Origin: Fen-671 sp963794745
Lineage (GTDB): Bacteria > Actinomycetota > Acidimicrobiia > Acidimicrobiales > Palsa-688
Direction: 5' to 3'
Assembly (NCBI GenBank): GCA_963794745.1
Contig: CAWCEZ010000012.1
Coordinates: 1 to 64,000, forward strand
Length of the DNA: 64,000 nucleotides
In this document: positions 20,763 through 29,215 of the stretch, piece after piece
How positions within the stretch are numbered: position 1 is the stretch's first letter
How the letters are laid out: every line of letters begins with the position of its first letter
Notes under the pieces: generated by a model
What the model was told of the DNA's origin: nothing
What the model saw: the letters and a program-made list of their open reading frames with translations, nothing else
Databases searched by the model: none
Made by a program: the position numbers and the translations under genes

Positions 20763-21308
20763 ATGGATATCGCGGCCTTCGCCGGTAGCTTGCGGGTGAC
20801 CTCTTACAACAGGGGCCTTTTGCGTGCGGCTGCCGAGCTAGCGCCAGATGACGTCGCCATAGACATCGTGGACCTCTCCGCGATCCCACTGTTCAACCAG
20901 GACCTGGAGCGAAGCGGCCTTCCCGGAACGGTAGCGAACTTGCGCCTGCGCGTCAGGGAGGCTGACGGCCTGCTCATCGCCACTCCCGAGTACAACCACA
21001 CAATCCCTGGAGTGCTGGGCAACACGATTGACTGGCTCACACGACGGACCCCGACGAGCCCGCTCCGCGACAAGCCAGTCGCGATCATGGGAGCAGCGCG
21101 CGGAGGCGGTTCGGTCCGCGCACAAGCCGCGCTACGAGTCCCCTTGGCCCACGCGCACGCTGCCGTGCTCGATGGCCCGGTGGTGGCCCTTTACAACATC
21201 GACGAACTAGCTACCGAGAATGGAGACCTTGTCGACCCCGAGGCGAGACAAAGCGTGGCCAACTTGGTCAGCGCTCTTGCCAGCGTGGTGCGGTCGGCAG
21301 GGCCCTGA
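20763..21308 (+). CDS. NADPH-dependent FMN reductase
   Basis: Flavodoxin-fold reductase of the SsuE/ChrR/ArsH-like FMN_red family. The phosphate-binding loop FAGSLRVTSYNRGLL is at the N-terminus, and TPEYNHTIPGVLGNTIDWLTR is the flavin-ring loop. It has 181 residues from ATG 20763, normal for the family. It lies 70 bases after the MFS gene on the same strand and could share its transcript. It may act as a quinone or azo reductase. Confidence 0.9.
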   Translation: MDIAAFAGSLRVTSYNRGLLRAAAELAPDDVAIDIVDLSAIPLFNQDLERSGLPGTVANLRLRVREADGLLIATPEYNHTIPGVLGNTIDWLTRRTPTSPLRDKPVAIMGAARGGGSVRAQAALRVPLAHAHAAVLDGPVVALYNIDELATENGDLVDPEARQSVANLVSALASVVRSAGP

Positions 21309-21311
21309 GAA

Positions 21312-22259
21312 TTATCCAGCCAGGGCTGGGAAGACCTCTTGTTGGAGCATGCGTAACGGCGCCAAATCGAACGGATGGCCGGAGGCGATGACGAAGTGGT
21401 TGAAACCAACCGCGATGTAGCTCCGCATGCCTTCGACGACATCGTCGGGCGTGCCTATCAGCCAGTTGCCACGTTGGGCATCGAGGTCCCCCGAGTTGAT
21501 CGCGACGGCGCGTCGGGCGAGGGTCTCTGCTTGGTCGGCGGTACCGGCGACGGCGATGTTCGGGTGGACCGACAGTTCGATTTCGTCGAAATTGCGGCCG
21601 GTATCTGCACACAATTGCTCCAGCCGGGCTACCCGTTCTGCGCACTTGGTCGCGGGGCCTATGAGGTTCACCCGGTCTGCGTGGGCGGCGGCGATCTTGA
21701 GCGAGCCGAGACCCGACCCACCGATGGTTATGGGCGGGTGGGGTGACTGCACGGGCTTTGGGTTACAAGGGGCCTCCTCTACTTGGTAAAAGCGCCCTCG
21801 GTAAGTCGTCCGGTCCTGAGCCCAGAGAAGCTTCACCACTTGCAACGCTTCATCCAGGCGGGCATACCGCTCGGTCAGCGACGGAAAGTCCAGACCGTAG
21901 GCCCTGAACTCCCGCTCTGCCCAGGCGGCGCCCAACGAGAAATCGAGCCTGCCACCGCTCATCTCGTCGACCTGGGCGGCGGCCTTGGCCAGAACGGCCG
22001 GGGACCGGTAAAGCACCCCGTTGACCAGCACGCCGATCCTGGCACGAGAGGTAAGAACTGCCATGGCGGCTAGAGTCGTGAGCGTCTCGAAGCAAGGGCG
22101 GTCGTCCGCCCCGACAAACGGGAGAAGATGGTCGAAGGTCCACACGGACTCGTAGCCCAACTCCTCCACGGCCTGCAAGCCTCGGGCGTACTCTGCCCAT
22201 GTCGTGCCCTGCGCCTGTAGCTGCACACCGAAGTGCAGCGGGCGTCCTCGTACTTGCAT
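21312..22259 (-). CDS. LLM-class F420-dependent oxidoreductase
   Basis: Luciferase-like barrel enzyme of the type that usually binds coenzyme F420 in actinobacteria. It starts MQVRGRPLHFGVQLQAQG at 22259. Family segments are ELGYESVWTFDHLLPF, GVLVNGVLYRSPAVLAKAAAQVDEMSGGRLDFSLGAAW and PPITIGGSGLGSLKIAAAHAD. It has 315 residues. The frame is open to 22337, but those extra residues are not family-like. It lies downstream of the ECF41 sigma gene on the same strand across a 181-base gap. Confidence 0.9.
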   Translation of the reverse strand: MQVRGRPLHFGVQLQAQGTTWAEYARGLQAVEELGYESVWTFDHLLPFVGADDRPCFETLTTLAAMAVLTSRARIGVLVNGVLYRSPAVLAKAAAQVDEMSGGRLDFSLGAAWAEREFRAYGLDFPSLTERYARLDEALQVVKLLWAQDRTTYRGRFYQVEEAPCNPKPVQSPHPPITIGGSGLGSLKIAAAHADRVNLIGPATKCAERVARLEQLCADTGRNFDEIELSVHPNIAVAGTADQAETLARRAVAINSGDLDAQRGNWLIGTPDDVVEGMRSYIAVGFNHFVIASGHPFDLAPLRMLQQEVFPALAG

Positions 22260-22440
22260 TGCGCCACTCCCTTTTCCGAGACCGGCCAAGTTTAGCGCCG
22301 GCAGCGGAAGCCAGACGACGTGCCGAGGGATTTTCACTAACTGTCCACGCCGAAATCGATCTTGCTCTGCTTCCCGGATACGGTGGAATTCCTTGGGCGG
22401 CCGCCGCTTGTTTCGCTAATGTCAGGTCACGGTCGCGGTT

Positions 22441-23368
22441 TCAGGGCTGATGGTCGTGACCGGGTTGGGTGCGCAGGAGGTCGGAGACGATGCCTAGGTG
22501 CTGAAGCTTGTCAGGGTTGACTACGCCTCGCACCGCCTGGACGGCGCCGTCTAGAACCTCGAGGGAGAGAACGCTTACAACCTTGCCTTGCGGGTCGTGG
22601 GTAATGATGCCGGGCCCACCGTTAACGAGGACCGGTTCGAGGTTTATCCCAAGTCGGTTGGCTCGTGCGAATACCCCGAGGATCAACCTAGCGACATGAT
22701 CACGCCCGAAGACGGGCCGAGGAGCACTCGTCGCTTTGCCACCCCCGTCGCCGTAGAAAACGACGTCCGCTGCCAGGAGCTCGATGAGTTGGTCGAGGTC
22801 GCCGCCGACGGCCGCGGCCAGGAACGACCTGACCAGGGCCACGCTTTGCTCCGGCGAGGCCTGGTAACGAGCTTGCTGGGCACCTATATGCTGGCGGGCG
22901 TGCGCAAGGATCTCGGCGGCAGTTGGCCTCGCTTTTATCGACGACCTCGGCGATGTCCTCGTAGGGGTAGTCGAATACTTCGCGAAGTAAGAAAACGGCT
23001 CGTTCGACCGGTGAGAGGCTTTCGAGCAACAAGAGGAAGGCCATCGACAACGAGTCGGACAGCTCAGTCATCTGTTCGGGGCTGTCGTAAAGGCTGGAGA
23101 CGACGGGCTCGGGTAGCCAGGTGCCGACGTAGGACTCCCGGCGGACGCGCGCGGAACGTAGGTGGTTGATCGCCAGGCGAGTGGTCGTCGTAGTCAAGTA
23201 GGCCTTCGGCGATTCGATCATCACGCCGCCCTGTCGGGCACGCCCCATACGGAAGAACGCCTCTTGAACTAGGTCCTCGGCCTCGGCCACACTGCCCGTC
23301 ATCCGATAGGCGATCGAGAACATGACCGGCCGAAGGCTGTTTTCGTCGTCCAATGGGAGCGTGTTCAC
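22441..23368 (-). CDS. ECF41-type sigma factor with SnoaL-like tail, frameshifted
   Basis: Alternative sigma factor with region 2 (SIAYRMTGSVAEAEDLVQEAFFR), the group-specific WLPEP at residues 84-88, and region 4 (LSPVERAVFLLREVFDYPYEDIAEVVDKSEANC). The C-terminal SnoaL-like extension, read in a second frame to 22441, carries DGGGK and NPDKL, the hallmarks of the ECF41 group, where the tail controls activity instead of an anti-sigma factor. The frames join if one base is removed at 22911-22916 (on the minus strand CGCCGAGATCC), giving NCR-ILAHARQHIGAQQARY. GTG 23368 is the likely start. It lies 58 bases behind the hemerythrin gene, probably in one operon. Confidence 0.88.
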
Positions 23369-23426
23369 TCCTCACGACCGTCTTGTGGCGCGAACAGCTC
23401 GGTGATGTTGGAAGCTGCGCATGTGG

Positions 23427-24095
23427 CTACGAAACCCTTTCTGGGCTTGCCGAAGCAGAGCCCCAGCGGTCCAACTGAAGGTAGGTGCCCAGCCACTGGT
23501 TGGCGTACAAGGCGCGCACCGGCTCGGGGATAAGGCTGAGGATGTGTTGTGTTTTGGCCTCGTCCAAGCCGTCCAGCATCCACGGGAAGACGCGAGGCGC
23601 CTCGGGGCCGATCCGCTTGGCGTTCTCCTGGCCGAACTCGAGCCACTGTTCGTCGGTCACGTTCGCGTCGACGAGCGCCAGTCCCTCGCCCTCCTCGTGG
23701 CGCAGGTGAGCGTGGAGCGTGGCGGCCAAGGCGTCCGTCAGGTCGCTCAGCCGCTCGGGACCGCTGGCCGGGTTGGCGAGGGTCGCGTCGATGGCCGTGA
23801 GAAGGGGGTCGATGGCTGCGTGCTCGGCCTCCAGAGCTGCCAGCAGGGCGAGGTCGCCCGCCCGGTCAGCCAGCGCCCCCGCAACGACCGGCCAGAGGAG
23901 GTCGTCCTCGCAGCTGTGGTGCACGTGCAGGTAGGTCTTGAACATCTGCCAGCCAGCGGCCGTAGCCATCACGTGGCGCGGGTCGTCGGTCCTGATTGCG
24001 GCCACCCGTGTGACGTGGTCGAGTTCACGGCGCAGGGCGTCGTGGAAGGCCAACATCATCGTCATATCGTGGCGGTAACCCTCGCCGGTCCTCAT
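23427..24095 (-). CDS. Hemerythrin-domain protein
   Basis: Four-helix di-iron protein that may sense or bind oxygen, nitric oxide or metal. Ligand-type residues are spread as expected: His18 (LAFHDALRREL), His57/59/60 with Glu63 (YLHVHHSCEDDLLWP), Glu91-His92, and His128/His130/His133 with Glu134 (LHAHLRHEEGE). A C-terminal segment of about 80 residues follows the bundle. It is the first gene of the probable operon with the ECF41 sigma factor and carries a candidate ECF41 promoter. Confidence 0.9.
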   Translation of the reverse strand: MRTGEGYRHDMTMMLAFHDALRRELDHVTRVAAIRTDDPRHVMATAAGWQMFKTYLHVHHSCEDDLLWPVVAGALADRAGDLALLAALEAEHAAIDPLLTAIDATLANPASGPERLSDLTDALAATLHAHLRHEEGEGLALVDANVTDEQWLEFGQENAKRIGPEAPRVFPWMLDGLDEAKTQHILSLIPEPVRALYANQWLGTYLQLDRWGSASASPERVS

Positions 24096-24137
24096 CGCGG
24101 ATTGGTCCTTTCAGCCGTTCGTTTGTTAGGACTTAAA

Positions 24138-24164
24138 GACAAACCAGGATCCGCTCCTGTGACA
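24138..24164 (-). promoter_or_regulatory. Candidate ECF41-type promoter
   Basis: On the minus strand TGTCACA (24164-24158) is followed after 16 bases by TGTC (24141-24138), some 43 bases before the hemerythrin ATG. ECF41 sigma factors are reported to use a TGTCACA -35 with a CGTC -10 element; the -35 matches exactly and the -10 in three of four bases. An ECF41 gene lies in the operon just downstream, suggesting autoregulation. Confidence 0.55.
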
Positions 24165-24316
24165 CTCTGACCCGCGCCGCGCCCGACCGTAGCCTCAACT
24201 CGTTCGCACAGATGGTGTTGCGGCCTAGTTCGGCGGTAGTTGGTGACGTAAGGGCGTGGAGAGGCGCCCTGCGATCATGCACTGAGGTCTCCGGCTCGGT
24301 GTTGGGTTTTCTAGCC

Positions 24317-26044
24317 TCAGAGGGCTGCTTGGGTGACTCCCGAGCGCGGCGAGCTTGTGAGTGTAATCGTCCCGCCGATGGGGCCGCCCTCGGGCAGTTT
24401 GGCAGGGAACAATCGTATGACCACCATGGCGATGTCGTCCCTAGTCTGGTCGACAGCCCTGGCTACCAGCACGGATTCGCAAACATCGTCTGCTGATGTC
24501 TCGCCAGGCAAGATCTCAAGAGCGTTCCGGAGTTCGCCGATCGAATCGGTTAGGGCAGTCCCGGGCCGCTCCACCAACCCGTCGGTGTAGAGGACCAACG
24601 CGGAGCCACGCGGTAACAGCGCTTGCCCCTGGCCCCGTGGCTCGATGGCCGGTGCACCGATGACACCGGAACGACCGTCGCCAAGCTCGGAGACGTCTGC
24701 CGTCGGCCAACCTGACCAAAGGAGAAAGGTGCCCGGCGTTTGCCCACCGGAACTGGCGAGCTCCGTTGCTGTTGGCTGGGCCGAGCACGCCGTATATGAC
24801 AGTAACCAGCCCGGTTACCTCGAAGGCGTCGACAAGGTGAGCCAGGCGTTCGAGTACTAGTGCGGGCTCGTCGTTCTCCAGGGCGTACGCCCGAAGAGCG
24901 GCGCGGATCTGGGCCATAGCGGCCGCCGCCTCGATGTCGTGGCCCATGACATCTCCGATAACCACAGCGGTCCGTCCATCGCCGAGGTCGAACACGTCGA
25001 ACCAGTCCCCCCCGACCTGCTGGCTGTCGGACGCAGCAACATAGCGGGATGCGATATCCAGACCGGGCACGGTGGCGAGGGTCGGCAGCAGCCTGTGCTG
25101 AAGGGTTTCGGCGACGTGGTGTTCGCTACGGTACAGAGCGACAGCCGCATCACGTCGGCGGACGACCTGCTCGAGGGTCGCCGCGATCAATGCTGAGGCT
25201 GCTAGTCCGAGCGCGAGCGCGATCCATGGTGCCCAGGCGGCGACGGTGCCAACCAGAGGCTGGGCCGACGAGACGGCCAACAGCCAGTGGCTGGCGCCTA
25301 CTGGGAACGCCAGATAGTGCACATGACCAGATAGCGGCAGGTGTTTCGTCGTGGTGACAACGACCTGTGCCGGTACCGATCGTGAGGCGTCGTAAAGGAC
25401 GACATTCAGTTCGTTGAACGGCGCTGTGCCTGCCTCTTTGGGCGCCTTCACCGGGCCGAGCACGCTTTGGCGGTACAGGACGCTACCAGGAGGTACCGAC
25501 GCCCCTCCGAGCGCAAAGCCAAGCGCCCGATTGGCTCCCGAGCCGAGCACCTGTGTCGCTACCAGGTCGCCGCTCTTCTGGGCGGCACGCCAGAACTGCC
25601 GCGACGGGCCCAGGCATCCTCTCTCCTACGGCCATCCCATTGCCCGCTTCTGCTGTCACGACGTAGGAACCGTGCTCCGGGCGCAGCAGGGCAAAGCTCA
25701 ACGTCTTACTGGCGTGCCACGTCACCCGTCGCCTCTTTGATGAAAAGTGAGTTACCGCCGTCGCGGGCAACGTTGCCTAAGCCTGCCAGGGTCGACTCGA
25801 GCGAGCTGATCGAGGTCCCGAGGACGACGCCGACCTCGTTGGCCCGTTGGACGAGCAGGCGGTTGTCTTGGTCGGTCTCGACGGCACGCGTCCCCAACGC
25901 CACCACGACGCTCAGCAACAACAGGGCGATCAAAACGCCGGCTGACAGTGGGTGCAAAGGATAGGCGCGGCGAGGATTTTGCGAGGAGGTCCGGTGCGGC
26001 CAACCGCTCGTCGCTTGGCTGCCCAGCGGGTTCATCCGGGCCAT
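24317..26044 (-). CDS. Membrane SpoIIE-type PP2C phosphatase, three frameshifts
   Basis: Predicted serine phosphatase of a partner-switching pathway. From ATG 26044 it has a TM segment (LSAGVLIALLLLSVVVALG), an extracytoplasmic sensor-like region, a second TM (WAPWIALALGLAASALIAATL) and a SpoIIE/PP2C domain. The latter has VGGDWFDVFDL, VVIGDVMGHDIEAAAAMAQIR, VLYTDGLVERPG and RDDIAMVVIRL. The frame changes three times, at about 25708-25735, 25612-25622 and 24690-24697. Each is consistent with one inserted base, and corrected joins read through as KTLSFALLRPEHG, CLGPSRQFWRAAQKSGDL and SELGDGRSGVIGAP. The main open stretch is 25550-24516. The start overlaps the STAS gene by 13 bases. If the indels are real it is a pseudogene. 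Confidence 0.75.
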
Positions 26045-26658
26045 TGCCGCTCCCGCACGCCCGGTTCAGCCAGGTCGTGGCCGTTGGGCTTTGGCCCACG
26101 CTCGACGGGGAAGACGGGGCCCAGACCGGAGACTTCCAAAAGCTTGAGAACGCGGTTCTGCTGAGATCGCAGCACGATCGGGCTGCCAATAGTCGCAAGG
26201 TACCCGCGTGTGCGCAAGAGCTCGTCCCGGCCGCTCGAGCCCATGAAGGGAGCCGCCGAGAGGTCGACGACGAGCGTCGCACCGGGTGCGGCGGCCTCTT
26301 GGAGGGCTTCCAACAGCGCACCGGCCATCGCAAGGTCCACCTCAGCGCGCACGGTCACGGTGACCCGGGCGTCCACCTCGACCAGGGGTGCTCCCGTCCC
26401 GAGAGCATCAGTTACCGGATGAGCCACCTTCTTCGCCGGCGTAGTTGACAAATCTGGTGAACGGTTCGCGCCGGCTGTGACTGACCAGCCCACGGCACAA
26501 CCGCCCCCGTTCAGCTCGGGCACGCCTGCTCCTCTCCGGCACTCCTTCGGGCGACCCACCGCAAGAGCACCCCACCATTTCGAGCCGAGTGTAGAAGGAC
26601 CTGGTCCGAATGCGCAAGGTTTGAGTAGATAATCCCGAATGATAGGCCCATTGCGCAA
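26032..26658 (-). CDS. STAS-domain protein (anti-sigma factor antagonist-like)
   Basis: A STAS domain occupies roughly 26075-26400: VDARVTVTVRAEVDLAMAGALLEALQEA, then LVVDLSAAPFMGSSGRDELLRTRGYL. The Ser-Ser-Gly phosphoacceptor area is kept, though the usual preceding Asp is Gly here. Such proteins are the substrates of SpoIIE phosphatases, and the next gene is one, overlapping by 13 bases. The true start is unclear. The first third of the open frame has no family character, and a GTG at 26427 is a plausible alternative. Confidence 0.65.
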   Translation of the reverse strand: MRNGPIIRDYLLKPCAFGPGPSTLGSKWWGALAVGRPKECRRGAGVPELNGGGCAVGWSVTAGANRSPDLSTTPAKKVAHPVTDALGTGAPLVEVDARVTVTVRAEVDLAMAGALLEALQEAAAPGATLVVDLSAAPFMGSSGRDELLRTRGYLATIGSPIVLRSQQNRVLKLLEVSGLGPVFPVERGPKPNGHDLAEPGVRERQWPG

Positions 26659-26718
26659 GCCGGGTAACGCACCCAGCGGTTTAATATACGCAATTCTTAC
26701 TCAGGATCTCTTCAAAAG

Positions 26719-26746
26719 TTGCTCGTTCGGGCAATCGGGGTAAAGT
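26719..26746 (+). promoter_or_regulatory. Candidate promoter of the MerR-receiver/KaiC operon
   Basis: TTGCTC (26719-26724), a 16-base spacer and TAAAGT (26741-26746) resemble -35/-10 elements. Transcription would begin at about 26753, which is itself a GTG in the reading frame, so the mRNA might be leaderless. This is inference from spacing only. Confidence 0.4.
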
Positions 26747-27400
26747 GTGTTCGTGCCCGGTGACAGCCTCTATGGGATCGGCGCCGTCGCGAAGATGCTC
26801 GGGGTGGCCCAGCAGACGCTGCGCACCTGGGAGGACCGCTATGGACAGATCGTGCCCGAACGGACGCCGGGGGGGCAGCGACTCTATAGTCGCGACCAAG
26901 TCGACCAGCTGACATTCGTCGTCCAGGCAATTGCTCGCGGAGTTCAACCGGCCGACGCCCACCGGCTTTTGGCGGAACGGAGCCGGCAACCCATGGATAC
27001 CCAAGGCGAGCGGGACCCGACCTTCGCAATACTGATCGCCGACCGTGACCACTTTTCCGCCGACCTCTGCGAATACTTCTTGCGCACCGAGGGTTATGCC
27101 GTTCGGATTGCCAGGGATATAGCCACGGCCCGGCAGATCCTCGAGCACGAGCCGCCCAGCCTGGCCGTGATCGACCTATTGATATCGGGTGGAAAAGGTG
27201 CAGAATTGTGCCTCCTGACGCGCCAGCACCTCAGCATCCCGATCCTGGCCACCTCCACGTTTGAGTCGTACGATGCAGCCCTGGACGCGGGTGCCGACGC
27301 CTTTTTGAGCAAGCCCATCGACCCGCTGCGTTACATTTCGACGGTGCGCGACCTGCTCGGCACGAGCGCCTACGTCCGTAGCCCCGTATGGGCCCGGTGA
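26747..27400 (+). CDS. MerR-type HTH fused to a response-regulator receiver domain
   Basis: Residues 7-75 are a MerR-like winged helix (LYGIGAVAKMLGVAQQTLRTWEDRYG...TPGGQRLYSRDQVDQL), of the subgroup that often carries B12 or other sensor domains. Residues 93-205 are a receiver domain: Asp99/Asp101 (LIADRD), phosphoacceptor Asp143 (LAVIDLLISGGKG), Thr169/Ser170 and Lys189 (AFLSKPIDP). Response regulators usually have the receiver first; here the DNA-binding part leads. No histidine kinase is adjacent. The stop overlaps the KaiC-like gene start by 13 bases, so the pair is probably translated together. Start GTG 26747 or 26753. Confidence 0.88.
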   Translation: MFVPGDSLYGIGAVAKMLGVAQQTLRTWEDRYGQIVPERTPGGQRLYSRDQVDQLTFVVQAIARGVQPADAHRLLAERSRQPMDTQGERDPTFAILIADRDHFSADLCEYFLRTEGYAVRIARDIATARQILEHEPPSLAVIDLLISGGKGAELCLLTRQHLSIPILATSTFESYDAALDAGADAFLSKPIDPLRYISTVRDLLGTSAYVRSPVWAR

Positions 27401-28791
27401 GCCAGAGGCTCTCGAGCGGATCGGCCCGGCTCGACAATGTGCTCGGGGGGGGCCTGCCCCTCTACGGGACGAACCTGATCATCGGCCCGCCCGGTTGCGG
27501 CAAGACCATCCTCGCCCAACAGTACGTTTTCCACAATGCAACAACTGAGCGACCGGCGCTGTACCTCTCGACGGTGTCCGAGCCCCTGGAAAAGATCCTG
27601 CGCTATGGCCAATCTCTAGATTTTTTCGACAAGGCCGCGGTCGGGTCACGTGTCGTCTATGACGACCTGGGCGAGTCGCTGAACGACGCCGGCCTGAGCG
27701 GGGTCCAGGCCCAACTGACAGCGCTGCTTCGTGAGCGCCGTCCGGGCTTGCTGGTGATCGACAGCTTCAAAGCGCTACGCGCCTACGCCTCCGACGCCGG
27801 CGAAATCCGCCGGTTCCTTCACAACCTGGCTGGGCAACTGACTGCGCTGGCCGTAAGCGCATTCTGGATCGGCGAGTACGGCGCGGCCGAAGCTGTCGAC
27901 GCCCCTGAGTGCGCGGTCGCCGACGCGATCATCTCGCTCAGCACCGAACGCAGCGCCGAGCAAGAGACGCGCGTGTTACAAGTCATGAAACTGCGTGGCA
28001 GCGGCTTCATATCCGGCCAACACGCCTACCGCCTCTCACCCCGAGGTCTCACCGTCTACCCGCGAATGGCCGATACCGTAAGTGTTGAGGCCTACGACCT
28101 CATCTTCGAGCGAGCCACCTCCGGGGTCCCACTTCTCGACGAGATGCTCTCGGAGGGCTATCGGGAGGGCTCCTCGACGCTCGTGGCAGGGCCGTCCGGG
28201 GCGGGCAAGACCTTACTTGCCCTCCATTTCGCCTTCGCCGGCATTGAGCCTAGGCAGAAATGCGTCTTCGCCACTTTTCAGGAGAACCCGGTCCAGTTGG
28301 AACGTACCCTGCGCGGCTACTCGTGGTCTCTCAGTGACGATCGCATCGAGCTGATGTACCGTCCGCCAGTAGACCTGCTCCTTGACGAATGGGTCTATGA
28401 CCTCCTCGAGCTTGTCGACCGAGTGGGCGCTAAACGGGTCGTGATCGACAGCCTCGGTGACCTTCGAGCGGTTTGCCATGACGAGCTCCGCTTCCGCGAG
28501 TACATGTACTCGCTATTGCAGCGTTGCGCGCTGCGCAACGTCAGCGTGATGATGACCCAAGAAGTGGCGGAACTGTTCGGCGTTACCCGCCTCTCCGAGT
28601 ACGGCATCTCTCATCTCTCGGACAACGTGGTGTTGCTCCAATTCCTGCGCGGCGACTCCGAGATTAAGCGGGCTATCACTGTCCTAAAGACCCGGGGCAG
28701 CGCCCACGACCCCCAAATCCGCCAATTCGAGATCACCGCCGATGGGCTCGTACTGGGCCAGCATTTCCAACCTGAACAAAGTCTTCTATAG
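27388..28791 (+). CDS. KaiC-like double-domain RecA-type ATPase
   Basis: Tandem KaiC/RadA-type ATPase domains as in the circadian clock protein. The first has Walker A GPPGCGKT (33-40) and LLVIDSFKAL. The second has GPSGAGKT (268-275), VVIDSLGDL and KTRGSAHDPQIRQFEI. Each domain keeps one of the paired catalytic glutamates (STVSEPLEK, ATFQENPVQ). In the second domain the segment matching KaiC's phosphorylation sites reads ISHLSDNVVLLQ, so the Ser431 equivalent is Ser408 while the Thr432 equivalent is His409. No kaiA or kaiB is nearby. At 467 residues it is shorter than cyanobacterial KaiC. It probably works with the MerR-receiver protein encoded upstream. Confidence 0.9.
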   Translation: MGPVSQRLSSGSARLDNVLGGGLPLYGTNLIIGPPGCGKTILAQQYVFHNATTERPALYLSTVSEPLEKILRYGQSLDFFDKAAVGSRVVYDDLGESLNDAGLSGVQAQLTALLRERRPGLLVIDSFKALRAYASDAGEIRRFLHNLAGQLTALAVSAFWIGEYGAAEAVDAPECAVADAIISLSTERSAEQETRVLQVMKLRGSGFISGQHAYRLSPRGLTVYPRMADTVSVEAYDLIFERATSGVPLLDEMLSEGYREGSSTLVAGPSGAGKTLLALHFAFAGIEPRQKCVFATFQENPVQLERTLRGYSWSLSDDRIELMYRPPVDLLLDEWVYDLLELVDRVGAKRVVIDSLGDLRAVCHDELRFREYMYSLLQRCALRNVSVMMTQEVAELFGVTRLSEYGISHLSDNVVLLQFLRGDSEIKRAITVLKTRGSAHDPQIRQFEITADGLVLGQHFQPEQSLL

Positions 28792-28860
28792 AAACGGGTG
28801 TATTGCCCCGATTTGCCGGGTAAATGCTGTCCGAAGCCCGAGTTGGAAGGGAGCAAGTCG

Positions 28861-29187
28861 ATGCCTCAGGGCCAGTGGACCGCAAAGCGACAACGTCAAT
28901 ATGACCACATCAAGCAGGGGTTGCTCGAGCGGGGAGACTCAGAGGACTTGGCCGAAGAGATCGCCGCCCGGACGGTGAACAAGGAACGAGCCCGGGCCGG
29001 CGAGGCGCGCCAGACCAGCCGGACCTCGATCGACGACATCTCATCTGGCCGCCGCGGTGGTCTCCGTTCGCACCAGGGCCCGGGCGGGCGCACTCGAGAC
29101 CAGCTTTATGAAGAAGCTCGGCGCCGAGGCATCAAAGGGCGGTCGCGAATGACCAGAGCACAACTCGAGAGCGCCGTCGACAGCTAG
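28861..29187 (+). CDS. Small basic protein with Rho-N-like C-terminus
   Basis: A 108-residue charged protein from ATG 28861, preceded by GGAAGGGAG. The N-terminal half (QWTAKRQRQYDHIKQGLLERGDSEDLAEEIAARTVNKERARAGE) matches small actinobacterial proteins often labelled plasmid stabilisation. The C-terminus TRDQLYEEARRRGIKGRSRMTRAQLESAV is a SAP/Rho-N-like nucleic-acid-binding motif. Its role is unknown. It follows the KaiC-like gene by 69 bases on the same strand. Confidence 0.8.
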   Translation: MPQGQWTAKRQRQYDHIKQGLLERGDSEDLAEEIAARTVNKERARAGEARQTSRTSIDDISSGRRGGLRSHQGPGGRTRDQLYEEARRRGIKGRSRMTRAQLESAVDS

Positions 29188-29215
29188 CAGGCCAAATGGT
29201 CCAGCCGGGTAGGCG

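Noticed and set aside
27388..28791. Full circadian KaiABC clock
   Set aside because: No kaiA or kaiB is in the window and the two-residue phosphosite is not conserved, so a canonical clock is not supported.
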